From assembly GCF_030372275.1 (NCBI RefSeq), contig NZ_JAUDDJ010000008.1: a stretch of DNA of 64,000 bases, one strand, 5' to 3'. Position 1 is the stretch's first letter. The number at the start of each line of letters is the position of its first letter. Under the pieces are notes generated by a model, which was not told where the DNA came from, ran no database searches, and saw only the letters and a program-made list of their open reading frames with translations. The stretch is from Lawsonibacter sp900766145 (GTDB lineage: Bacteria > Bacillota > Clostridia > Oscillospirales > Oscillospiraceae). The position numbers were made by a program, and so were the translations under genes. Below are positions 25,759 to 33,876 of this stretch, in pieces.

Positions 25759-27126
25759 ATGACCTGTCACATTCCCCGCCTGCTGCTGGCCGCCCCGGCC
25801 AGCGGCAGCGGAAAGACCACCCTCACCTGCGCCCTGCTGCGGGTGCTGGAGCGCCGGGGACTTTCTCCCTGCGCCTTCAAGTGCGGGCCGGACTACATCG
25901 ACCCCATGTTCCACCGCAGCGTGCTGGGTCTGCCCAGCCGGAATCTGGACCTGTTTTTCAGCACACCCGATGAGGTGCGGCGCAATCTGACTCGGGGAGC
26001 TCGAGGCCGGGGCACGGCAGTTATTGAGGGCGTCATGGGCTATTACGACGGGGTAGGAGGGGGAGAGCGGGCCAGCAGTTGGCACCTGGCCCAGGTCACC
26101 CAGACTCCAACCATTTTGGTGGCGGAGCCGAAAGGCTCCGCCCTTACCCTGGCAGCCGTACTTCAGGGCCTGGCCCGGTTCCGAAAGCCCAGCCAGGTGT
26201 GGGGAGTGCTCCTTAACGGCACTACTCCCGCCATGGCCGCCCGGCTCAGCCGGGACATTCGACGGGAGACCGGCTTGCCCGTGCTGGGCTGCCTGCCCCG
26301 GATGCCGGAGTGCGCCATCCCCAGCCGACACCTGGGGCTGTACACCCCGGGGGAGATCGCAGATCTGGGAGCGCGGGTGGACAAGCTGGCTGACGCATTG
26401 GAGCAGTATGCCGACGTGGATGGTCTGCTGGCCATCGCCCGGTCCGCCCCGGACCTGGAGGTCCCGGAGGAGCCGGAAGAGACCGTCGCCTCCGCAGGAG
26501 TATTGGCGGTGGCCTGGGACGAGGCCTTCTGCTTCTACTACCAGGAGAACCTGGAGCTTCTGGAGCGTTGCGGCCTAAAACTAGTCAAGTTCAGTCCCTT
26601 GACAGATCAAAAGCTCCCGGAGGGGACCTGCGGGGTCTATCTGGGGGGCGGTTATCCGGAACTGTACGCCAAACAGCTCAGCGGGAATGCCCCTATGCTT
26701 GCCGCCCTGCGGGAAGCCGCTGCGGTAGATCTGCCCATCCTGGCCGAGTGCGGCGGGTTTCTCTACCTCCAGCAAAGTCTGGAGGACCCGGAGGGTACCC
26801 CCTGGCCCATGGCGGGGGTGCTGGAGGGCTTTGGATTTCAGACCGGGCGGCTCCAGCGCTTTGGCTATGTGACGCTGGCCCCCAAAGAGAACAGTGCCTA
26901 TCTGCGTACAGGGGAGACCCTGGCCGCCCACGAATTTCACCGCTGGGACTGTACCCAAAACGGAGAATCCTGCTTGGCGCAGAAACCAGAGAGCGAGAAG
27001 TCTTGGAATTGCATGTTGTGTAATGGAAATCTCCTTGCGGGATTTCCTCATCTGTATCTGCCGTCCTGTCCCCAAGTGGCCCGGCGGTTTGCCGACGCCT
27101 GCCGCCGGTGGAAGGAGAGATTGTAA
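25759..27126 (+). CDS. cobB: Cobyrinate a,c-diamide synthase
   Basis: 455 residues. It amidates the a and c carboxylates of cobyrinate using glutamine and ATP. The N-terminal dethiobiotin-synthase-like ATPase has ASGSGKTTLT (residues 14-23) and FKCGPDYIDPMFH. The C-terminal class I glutamine amidotransferase has its nucleophile in LAECGGFLYLQ and the His of HEFHRWD. It is the first gene of the cobalamin block, with AAAGGAG only 12 bases after ftsK and no riboswitch between. Its stop overlaps the cobT start by one base. Confidence 0.93.
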   Translation: MTCHIPRLLLAAPASGSGKTTLTCALLRVLERRGLSPCAFKCGPDYIDPMFHRSVLGLPSRNLDLFFSTPDEVRRNLTRGARGRGTAVIEGVMGYYDGVGGGERASSWHLAQVTQTPTILVAEPKGSALTLAAVLQGLARFRKPSQVWGVLLNGTTPAMAARLSRDIRRETGLPVLGCLPRMPECAIPSRHLGLYTPGEIADLGARVDKLADALEQYADVDGLLAIARSAPDLEVPEEPEETVASAGVLAVAWDEAFCFYYQENLELLERCGLKLVKFSPLTDQKLPEGTCGVYLGGGYPELYAKQLSGNAPMLAALREAAAVDLPILAECGGFLYLQQSLEDPEGTPWPMAGVLEGFGFQTGRLQRFGYVTLAPKENSAYLRTGETLAAHEFHRWDCTQNGESCLAQKPESEKSWNCMLCNGNLLAGFPHLYLPSCPQVARRFADACRRWKERL

Positions 27127-28223
27127 TGGAACTGGAAGAACTGCTGGCCGCCATCACCCCGGCGGACAAGGAGGCCATGGAGGGCTGCCGGAAAAATTGG
27201 GACGCCATCGCAAAGCCTATCAACGGCCTGGGCAACCTGGAGGTGATGCTGGTGCAGGTGGCGGGAGCCACCGGAAAAACCGACTTGTCTCTGGGAGCCA
27301 AGGCGGTGGCGGTGTTCTGCGCCGACAACGGAGTAGTGGCCCAGGGGGTAACCCAGACTGGGCAGGAGGTCACCCTGGCGGTGGCCCAGGCCCTGGGAGA
27401 GGGGCGCTCCTCGGTGTGCCACATGGCCCGAGTAGCCGGAGCTCAGGTGGTGCCGGTGGATGTTGGCATGCTGGCCCATGCTCCGGTGCCGGGCGTGCGG
27501 GATCTGTCCGTCCGCCCCGGCACGGCTGATATGACCAAGGGGCCTGCCATGAGTCGGGAGGAGGCCCAGGCCGCCCTGATGGCCGGGGCTCAGATCGCCA
27601 TGGAGCTGGCCGATCAGGGCATCGCCCTGCTGGCCGCGGGAGAGATGGGCATCGGCAACACCACCACTGCCGCGGCGGTGACCAGTGTGCTGTTGGATCT
27701 GCCTGCCTCGGTGACGGCGGGTCGGGGAGCCGGTCTGTCTGACGCCGGACTGGTGCGGAAGGTGACCGTGATTCAACGCGCTCTCATGCTGAATCAGCCC
27801 GACCGGAAAGATCCGTTGGACGTAGTTAGTAAAGTGGGTGGGCTTGACATTGCGGCTATGACAGGCTTCTACCTGGGAGCAGCGGCTCGGAAACGGCCGG
27901 TGCTGCTGGATGGAGCTATCGCCTGTGCGGCGGCGTTGCTGGCGGTGCGGCTATGCCCCAACGCCCGAAAGGCCATGCTGGCCAGCCACCGACCCTCGGA
28001 GCCCTGCGGGCAGCTGCTGCTCCAGGAGTTGGGGCTGAAACCGGTACTGGATGCCGGGCTCCATTTGGGAGAGGGTACCGGCGCGGTGGCCGCCATGCCT
28101 CTGCTGGACATGGCCCTGTCGGTATACCAAAATATGACCACCTTTGACCACATGGGGATTGAGGCCTACCAGCCCGATGGCCGAGCGGTGTCCGGGCCCG
28201 CCCTGACGGGGGTGGCCCCCTGA
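27126..28223 (+). CDS. cobT: Nicotinate-nucleotide--dimethylbenzimidazole phosphoribosyltransferase
   Basis: 365 residues. It makes alpha-ribazole 5'-phosphate, the lower-ligand nucleotide of cobalamin. The conserved GEMGIGNTTTAAAVTS stretch and the C-terminal GEGTGAVAAMPLLDMAL with the catalytic-glutamate region are visible. SLGAKAVAVFCADNGVVAQGV matches the start of the family's substrate pocket. The ATG at 27126 (TAATG overlap with cobB) after AAGGAGAG is preferred over an ATG at 27108 inside cobB. Confidence 0.94.
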   Translation: MELEELLAAITPADKEAMEGCRKNWDAIAKPINGLGNLEVMLVQVAGATGKTDLSLGAKAVAVFCADNGVVAQGVTQTGQEVTLAVAQALGEGRSSVCHMARVAGAQVVPVDVGMLAHAPVPGVRDLSVRPGTADMTKGPAMSREEAQAALMAGAQIAMELADQGIALLAAGEMGIGNTTTAAAVTSVLLDLPASVTAGRGAGLSDAGLVRKVTVIQRALMLNQPDRKDPLDVVSKVGGLDIAAMTGFYLGAAARKRPVLLDGAIACAAALLAVRLCPNARKAMLASHRPSEPCGQLLLQELGLKPVLDAGLHLGEGTGAVAAMPLLDMALSVYQNMTTFDHMGIEAYQPDGRAVSGPALTGVAP

Positions 28224-28231
28224 GGGCCCTG

Positions 28232-28744
28232 GTGCTGGGGGGCTCCGCCTGCGGAAAGAGCGGCTGGGCAGAGGATCTGGCCTGCCGCCTGGGCGGCCCC
28301 CTCATCTATCTGGCCACTATGGAGCCCTGGGGGCAGGAGGGGGCGGAGCGCATCGCCCGTCACCGAAAGGCCCGGGCGGGCAAGGGGTTTTCTACTATGG
28401 AGCAGCCCCGGCACCTGGATGCCTGCTCCATCCCGCCCCACGCTACCATCCTTCTGGAAGACCTGGGCAATCTGGTGGCCAACGAGGTGTTTTGCGGAAA
28501 AAGCCTAGATAAAGCCGCCGCTTTGGCAAACCTGAATCGCGGGCTCACCGCTCTGGAGGCCAAGGCGGAGCACCTGGTGGTGGTAGGCAACGATCTGTTC
28601 CGGGACGGAGAGCACTATCCTCCGGAGACCATGGCCTACCTAGAGGTCCTGGCCCAGGTACAGACGGACCTGTCCAGGCGCTATGACCTGGTGGCCGAGC
28701 TGGTGTGCGGCATTCCGGTATTTTGGAAGGGGGAAGGGATATGA
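28232..28744 (+). CDS. cobU: Adenosylcobinamide kinase/GMP transferase, divergent CobU
   Basis: About 170 residues. CobU phosphorylates adenosylcobinamide and transfers GMP to it. The P-loop is GGSACGKS and the GMP-acceptor histidine region is RIARHRKARAGKGF. The usual NEVGxGIVP motif is absent; GNDLFRDGEHYPPET stands there. The start is uncertain: a GTG at 28232 is used, but an in-frame CTG at 28220, next to the cobT stop, would give the family-like MRALVLGGS. It overlaps cobS by ATGA. A second, much shorter CobU-like gene (29502) keeps the motif missing here. Confidence 0.82.
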   Translation: MLGGSACGKSGWAEDLACRLGGPLIYLATMEPWGQEGAERIARHRKARAGKGFSTMEQPRHLDACSIPPHATILLEDLGNLVANEVFCGKSLDKAAALANLNRGLTALEAKAEHLVVVGNDLFRDGEHYPPETMAYLEVLAQVQTDLSRRYDLVAELVCGIPVFWKGEGI

Positions 28745-29505
28745 AGTGGCTGCGGGCCGTAGGCATGGCCTTTGCCCTCTACTCCCGGGTGCCCATGCCG
28801 CCCCTGGACTGGGAGAGCGAGAGCCGCCGCCTCACCCTGCATGTCTTTCCCCTGGTGGGGCTGGCGGTCAGCGGGGCCTGGTGTCTCTGGCTGGCCCTGT
28901 GCTGGGCCCTGGAGCTTGGGAATGTCTTGCGGGCGGTGGGGATGACCTTGCTGCCCATTTTGGTCACTGGGGGCATCCACATGGACGGCTTCTGCGACGT
29001 GTGCGACGCCCTGGCCTCCCACCAGAGTCGGGAGCGGAAGCTGGAGATTTTAAAGGACTCCCGGGTGGGGGCTTTCGCCGTGCTGGGCTGCGTGTGTTAC
29101 ATCTTGGCCTTGTTTGGCCTGTGGTGTGAAGTGAAATTCCCTGACGCAAAAACCCTGGCGGCGGTGCTGCTGCTGCCTCTGTATAACCGGTGTTTGTCGG
29201 GCTGGGGGGCTCTGCGCCTGCCCAACGCCCGGGGGGAGGGCATGCTCTCAGCGGTGACTGGGAGAGGCTTTCCCTGGACCCTGGTGCTAGGCGGACTGCT
29301 TTGCGTGGCGGCGCTGGGGGCGTTGAACCCCTGGTATCTGCTCCCGGCGGCGGCGGGTTTGGCCGTCTACTTTTACTACAAGCACACCGCGCTCAAGGAG
29401 TTTGGCGGCGTGACCGGCGACTTGGCGGGGTGGTTTTTGCAGCTGTGCGAGCTGGGCTGTCTGGCAGGACTGGTACTGGCGCAGCGTCTGGAGGCATTAT
29501 TATGA
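28741..29505 (+). CDS. cobS: Adenosylcobinamide-GDP ribazoletransferase
   Basis: 254 residues with about six transmembrane helices. CobS joins adenosylcobinamide-GDP and alpha-ribazole to finish cobalamin at the membrane. The metal-binding motif GGIHMDGFCDVCDAL (about residues 77-91) and SHQSRERKLEILKDSRVGAF are diagnostic, along with the YSRVPMP start. The ATG at 28741 follows GGGGGAAGG. Its stop overlaps the next gene by ATGA, indicating translational coupling. Confidence 0.94.
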   Translation: MKWLRAVGMAFALYSRVPMPPLDWESESRRLTLHVFPLVGLAVSGAWCLWLALCWALELGNVLRAVGMTLLPILVTGGIHMDGFCDVCDALASHQSRERKLEILKDSRVGAFAVLGCVCYILALFGLWCEVKFPDAKTLAAVLLLPLYNRCLSGWGALRLPNARGEGMLSAVTGRGFPWTLVLGGLLCVAALGALNPWYLLPAAAGLAVYFYYKHTALKEFGGVTGDLAGWFLQLCELGCLAGLVLAQRLEALL

Positions 29506-29798
29506 TTCTGATTATCGGTGGCCGGGGAGCGGGGAAACGGGAGTTTGCCCGGGAAACGCTGGGCTGTGACCCAAAGGACACCCTGCCTGCTCTCCACGAG
29601 CTGGACCCACTGCCTCCCCTGGAGGAGCTGCTGGGCTACGAGGCCGTGATCTGCGACGAGGTGGGCTGCGGGGTGGTCCCCATGGAGCGGGCGGACCGGG
29701 AACGCCGGGAGGCTATCGGGCGGCTGTGCTGCCAATTGGCCAAGCAGGCTCAGGCGGTCTACCGCCTCCAATGCGGCTTGGCCATGCGATTAAAATAA
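29502..29798 (+). CDS. Mini CobU-like P-loop protein
   Basis: 98 residues, about half of normal CobU. It begins with a P-loop (ILIIGGRGAGKREFARE) and ends with a clear CobU C-terminus (CDEVGCGVVPMERADRERR, then AGLAMRLK-like GLAMRLK). The middle, with the GMP-acceptor histidine, is missing. It thus complements the divergent full-length CobU at 28232, which lacks the EVG motif. It may be a partner subunit, a kinase-only form or a regulatory remnant. The frame is intact, it is ATGA-coupled to cobS, and codon use matches, so it is unlikely to be simple decay. Confidence 0.75.
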   Translation: MILIIGGRGAGKREFARETLGCDPKDTLPALHELDPLPPLEELLGYEAVICDEVGCGVVPMERADRERREAIGRLCCQLAKQAQAVYRLQCGLAMRLK

Positions 29799-29818
29799 GC
29801 AAAGACAAAGGAGCAACC

Positions 29819-30397
29819 ATGGAATTACTTCTCATCCGGCATAGCTTGACGCCGGGCAATTTGAAAAAACAGTATGTAGGCTCCACCGACCAGCCTCTGG
29901 CTACGGAGGGGGAGGCCCTGGCCCGGGAACGCCGGGGAGCTATGCCCTCCATCGATGGCCTGTGGGTGTCCCCGCTGATGCGCTGCCGCCAGACGGCGGA
30001 GCTTCTCTTTCCTAATATGGAGCAGCACATCGTTCCCGATCTCCAGGAGTGCGATTTCGGCGACTTTGAGGGCAAGACCTGGGAGGAATTAAAGGATGAG
30101 CCCATCTACCGCGCCTGGATCGGCGGGGACATGACCATCACCTTTCCTCACGGGGAGGGGATGGAGCACTTTATTACCCGCTGCCGCCGCGGCATCCAGA
30201 CCGTGGCCCAACAGGCCAAGGAGCTGGGACTGGAGCGAGCAGCCGTGGTGGCCCACGGGGGCACCTGGCTGGTGGTAATGGGCACCTTTGGCCGTCCGGA
30301 GCGCAAACTTTATGACTGGCAGCTGAAAAACTGCGGAGGTTTCCGAGTATCTGTCCAGGAAGATCCCTTTACCCTCGCTTTGCTGGAGGAATTTTAA
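29819..30397 (+). CDS. cobC: Histidine phosphatase, alpha-ribazole phosphatase candidate
   Basis: 192 residues of the phosphoglycerate mutase-like superfamily. The catalytic LLIRHSLTPGNLKKQYVGS begins at residue 4 (RHS where most members have RHG). The second Arg is in SPLMRCRQTA, Glu in LQECDFGDFEGKTW and the second His in VVAHGGTWL. Its place in the cob operon suggests dephosphorylation of alpha-ribazole phosphate or the cobalamin phosphate, the CobC role. An AAAGGAG RBS precedes the ATG. Confidence 0.85.
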   Translation: MELLLIRHSLTPGNLKKQYVGSTDQPLATEGEALARERRGAMPSIDGLWVSPLMRCRQTAELLFPNMEQHIVPDLQECDFGDFEGKTWEELKDEPIYRAWIGGDMTITFPHGEGMEHFITRCRRGIQTVAQQAKELGLERAAVVAHGGTWLVVMGTFGRPERKLYDWQLKNCGGFRVSVQEDPFTLALLEEF

Positions 30398-30399
30398 GG

Positions 30400-31362
30400 A
30401 TGTCTCACTATTTCTGGACCGTCCTGCTGCCCACTGTGGCTTTGGACCTGCTGCTGGGGGACCCCCACTGGATGCCACACCCGGTGCGGTGGATGGGACG
30501 GACCATTTCCGGCCTGGAAACGCTGCTGCGCCGCCTGTTTCCAAAAACTCCAGGGGGAGAGCGGTGGGCAGGCGTCGTGCTGGCCCTGGCCCTGCCCACA
30601 CTGTTTGGAGGCGGCAGCGCCCTAATTTTATGGGGACTGGGTCAAGTATCTCCGTGGCTCAGCTGGGTAGTGCAGCTGTGGTTTAGCTACCAGCTGCTGG
30701 CCGCCCGGTCTTTGCAGAAGGAGAGCATGGCGGTCTATTCCCCCCTGAAAGCCCACGACCTGGAGGGGGCCCGGCGAGCGGTGTCCCGCATTGTGGGCCG
30801 GGATACCCAGGCCCTGGACGAGACAGGCGTGGCCAAGGCGGCGGTGGAGACGGTGGCGGAGAACACCTGTGACGGAGTGATTGCCCCGCTGATCTTCCTC
30901 TTTCTGGGCGGCCTGCCCGCTGGCATGGCCTACAAAGCGGTGAGCACTTTGGACTCCATGGTGGGCTATAAAAATGATAAGTACCGCTTTTTCGGCTGGG
31001 CCTCCGCCCGGCTGGACGATATCTTGAACTTTATCCCCGCCCGGCTGTCTGGGCTGCTCCTTTGCCTGGGGGCGGCCCTGCTGCCCGGCTGTTCCGGTCG
31101 CCGGGCCTGGACCATCTTCTGGCGGGACCGGCGGAAACACGCCTCTCCCAACTCCGCCCATACCGAGGCCGCCTGCGCCGGGGCCCTGGGGGTGCGGCTG
31201 GCGGGGGATGCCAGCTACTTTGGCAAAGTGGTCCATAAACCCACCTTGGGAGACCCGGTGCGCCCGGTGGAGTCGGAGGACATCCCCCGGGCCTGCCGTC
31301 TCATGTACGCCGGGGCGGGGCTGTTATTGTTGCTCTTTGCCGTCCTGTCCGTATGGTTGTAA
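30400..31362 (+). CDS. cbiB: Adenosylcobinamide-phosphate synthase
   Basis: 320 residues with about four or five transmembrane helices. CbiB attaches the aminopropanol phosphate to adenosylcobyric acid. Family motifs: LLLGDPHWMPHPVRWMG at the start, ETVAENTCDGVIAPL, STLDSMVGYKND and the end AGDASYFGK. It begins 3 bases after the phosphatase stop. The threonine-phosphate decarboxylase that supplies its substrate follows directly. Confidence 0.94.
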   Translation: MSHYFWTVLLPTVALDLLLGDPHWMPHPVRWMGRTISGLETLLRRLFPKTPGGERWAGVVLALALPTLFGGGSALILWGLGQVSPWLSWVVQLWFSYQLLAARSLQKESMAVYSPLKAHDLEGARRAVSRIVGRDTQALDETGVAKAAVETVAENTCDGVIAPLIFLFLGGLPAGMAYKAVSTLDSMVGYKNDKYRFFGWASARLDDILNFIPARLSGLLLCLGAALLPGCSGRRAWTIFWRDRRKHASPNSAHTEAACAGALGVRLAGDASYFGKVVHKPTLGDPVRPVESEDIPRACRLMYAGAGLLLLLFAVLSVWL

Positions 31363-31373
31363 GGGGTGAACAC

Positions 31374-32417
31374 ATGGAACAAATTGCGCATGGAGGGGAT
31401 GTCTACGGCGATAATGCCGGGCTGTTGGATTTCTCCGTCTGCTTAAATCCCGCCGGAGCGCCCCAGGCGGTCCTGGAGGCCGCCCAGGAGGGCGTGCTGC
31501 GCCAGGGCTATCCCGACCCCCAGTGCCGGGGGCTAGTCCGGGCCACCGCCCAGCGGGATGGGGTGGAGGAGGATATGGTCCTGTGGGGCAACGGCTGCGC
31601 CGATCTCATTGACCGCTTTGTCCTGAGCCTGAGACCGGGGAAAGCCCTTCTCCTTGCTCCTACTTTTGGGGAATACCGCCGGTCCCTGGAGGGGGTGGGC
31701 TGCCAAATCGAGGAATGTTTCCTCTCCCAAGAGGATGGCTTTCTCCCCGACGAGGCCCTGCTGGAGGCCATTGTCCCCGGGGTAGACCTGGTATTCCTCT
31801 GCGACCCCAACAACCCCACTGGGCGGCTGATAGACGAGGGGCTGCTGTACCGCGTGTTGGCGCGGTGCCGGCAGGTGGGGGCCATGCTGGCGGTAGACCA
31901 GTGCTTTTTGGAGCTCACCGCCGCCCGGCCCGACCGTTTGACCGATCAGCTGGCAGGGGGGAGCCTCATCCTGTTCCGGGCACTGACCAAGAGCTACGCT
32001 CTTGCGGGGCTGCGCTTGGGCTACTGTCTATGCGGAGATCGGGCTCTGCTGGAGAAGATGGCCCATATCTTACAGCCCTGGCCGGTGTCCATCCCGGCTC
32101 AGATGGCAGGGGAGTGTGCTTTACAGTCCTTTTCCCGATGGCCCTTTGACCAGTTTCCGAACATAGTGAGGGAGCGAGAAAGGCTGAAAGCTACCCTGGA
32201 GACGCTGGGGCTGTGGGTGTGCCCGTCGGAGAGCTGTTTTCTGCTCTTCCGCGGTCCCGAGAACCTGGGAGCGCGTTTGCGGGAAAAGGGTATTTTAGTG
32301 CGGGATTGTTCCAATTACTCCGGCCTGGGGCCGGGGTGGTACCGGGTAGGGCTGCGGGCCCCGGAGGAAAACGGGCGGCTGATTGCTGCACTCCAGACGC
32401 TGCTGAGAGGAGAATGA
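31374..32417 (+). CDS. cobD: Threonine-phosphate decarboxylase
   Basis: 347 residues. A PLP enzyme of the histidinol-phosphate aminotransferase fold that makes (R)-1-aminopropan-2-yl phosphate for CbiB. N-terminal HGGDVYGDNAGLLDFSVCLNP is typical of CobD. The PLP lysine is in LTKSYALAGLRLGY and the cofactor contacts in LCDPNNPTGRL. Distinguishing CobD from HisC rests on the N-terminal motif and the operon position. ATG 31374 follows AAGGGGTG; a start at 31353 would overlap cbiB. Confidence 0.9.
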   Translation: MEQIAHGGDVYGDNAGLLDFSVCLNPAGAPQAVLEAAQEGVLRQGYPDPQCRGLVRATAQRDGVEEDMVLWGNGCADLIDRFVLSLRPGKALLLAPTFGEYRRSLEGVGCQIEECFLSQEDGFLPDEALLEAIVPGVDLVFLCDPNNPTGRLIDEGLLYRVLARCRQVGAMLAVDQCFLELTAARPDRLTDQLAGGSLILFRALTKSYALAGLRLGYCLCGDRALLEKMAHILQPWPVSIPAQMAGECALQSFSRWPFDQFPNIVRERERLKATLETLGLWVCPSESCFLLFRGPENLGARLREKGILVRDCSNYSGLGPGWYRVGLRAPEENGRLIAALQTLLRGE

Positions 32418-32418
32418 C

Positions 32419-33873
32419 ATGCCGGCAAAATCCATTATGATCCAGGGCACCATGTCCAACGCGGGCAAGAGCGTGCTGGCGGCGGGGCTGTGCCGCATCT
32501 TCCGCCAGGACGGCTATAAGGTGGTCCCCTTCAAAAGTCAGAACATGGCCCTCAACAGCTTTATTACCGCCCAGGGCCTGGAGATGGGCCGGGCCCAGGT
32601 GATGCAGGCGGAGGCGGCGGGGGTGGAACCCTCTGTGGAGATGAATCCCATTCTTCTAAAACCCACCAGCGACGTGGGCAGCCAGGTCATTGTAAATGGA
32701 CGGGCGGTGGGTAATCTCACCGCCTCGGAATACTTCCGTAAAAAGAGCCAGCTCATTCCCCAGGTGATGGAGGCCTACCGTATCCTGGAGGCGCAGTATG
32801 ATATTATCGTGCTGGAGGGGGCGGGCAGTCCGGCGGAAATCAATTTAAAATCCCAGGACATCGTCAACATGGGACTGGCCCGGATGGTGGGGGCCCCGGT
32901 GCTGCTGGCGGGGGACATCGACCGTGGCGGAGTGTTTGCCGCTCTGTACGGCACGATGGCCCTGCTGGAGGCGGAGGAGCGCCCCTATGTAAAGGGAACC
33001 ATCATCAATAAATTCCGGGGAGACGTGGAGCTGCTCCGCCCCGGCCTGACTCAATTGGAAGAGCTGTGCCAGGTGCCTGTTGTGGGGGTGGTGCCTTGGA
33101 TGGAGCTGGACTTGGACGAGGAGGACAGCCTGTCCTCCCGGCTGGATGCCCGGGGCGGCAAGGCCCCACTGGACGTGGCAGTCATCCGCCTGCCCCGCAT
33201 CTCCAACTTCACCGACTTTGACCCTCTCCAGCGCCATCCGGCGGTGGGCCTGCGGTACGTAGACCGGGCAGAGGAGCTTGGGCGGCCCGATCTGGTGATT
33301 TTGCCGGGTACCAAGAGCACCTTGGCCGATCTCCGGTGGCTGCGTCAGAGCGGTCTGGAGGCGGCCATCCTCAAACTGGCCAGCCGGGGCACCCCGGTGA
33401 TGGGTATCTGCGGAGGTTATCAGATGCTGGGCCGGAAGCTCTCTGACCCCGTAGGGGTGGAGGGAGGCGGCTCTTTGGACGGCATGGGTTTGTTGGACAC
33501 CACCACCGTCTTTTCCCCGGAAAAGACCACCACCCGCACCGCCTGTTCCTTCCCGGAGTGCGGAGGGTTGTTTGCCCCCCTGTCCGGCTGCCCCCTGGAG
33601 GGGTACGAGATCCATATGGGTCAGAGCGAGGGGCTGTTCACCGTGTCCGGGCATATCCTGGGCACCTACCTCCACGGCCTGCTGGATTCCCCCCAGCTGG
33701 TGGAGCGTCTGGTGGGGCTACTGATGGAGGAGAAGGGGCTCCACTGGAACGGGGAGACACCTAAAGAGACCCTGTGGGACTACAAACAGCGCCAATATGA
33801 CAAGTTGGCCCAGACCCTGCGGGAGAGCCTGGACTTGAGAAAGATTTATGAAATCGTAGAGCGAGGGGTGTGA
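32419..33873 (+). CDS. cobQ: Cobyric acid synthase
   Basis: 484 residues. It amidates four side chains of adenosylcobyrinate a,c-diamide. The ATPase half opens SIMIQGTMSNAGKSVLAAGLC and PFKSQNMALNSF; the glutaminase half has GICGGYQMLG and the catalytic His near YEIHMG. A 1-base gap after cobD and 3 bases before the Sel1 gene show tight packing. It is the last recognisable cobalamin gene in the window; no corrin-ring cbi genes are here. Confidence 0.95.
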   Translation: MPAKSIMIQGTMSNAGKSVLAAGLCRIFRQDGYKVVPFKSQNMALNSFITAQGLEMGRAQVMQAEAAGVEPSVEMNPILLKPTSDVGSQVIVNGRAVGNLTASEYFRKKSQLIPQVMEAYRILEAQYDIIVLEGAGSPAEINLKSQDIVNMGLARMVGAPVLLAGDIDRGGVFAALYGTMALLEAEERPYVKGTIINKFRGDVELLRPGLTQLEELCQVPVVGVVPWMELDLDEEDSLSSRLDARGGKAPLDVAVIRLPRISNFTDFDPLQRHPAVGLRYVDRAEELGRPDLVILPGTKSTLADLRWLRQSGLEAAILKLASRGTPVMGICGGYQMLGRKLSDPVGVEGGGSLDGMGLLDTTTVFSPEKTTTRTACSFPECGGLFAPLSGCPLEGYEIHMGQSEGLFTVSGHILGTYLHGLLDSPQLVERLVGLLMEEKGLHWNGETPKETLWDYKQRQYDKLAQTLRESLDLRKIYEIVERGV

Positions 33874-33876
33874 GCC

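Noticed and set aside
22921..26331. Minus-strand open frame of over 1100 codons opposite ftsK and cobB
   Set aside because: Antisense shadow of GC-rich coding DNA: no domain, no RBS, spans two well-identified genes.
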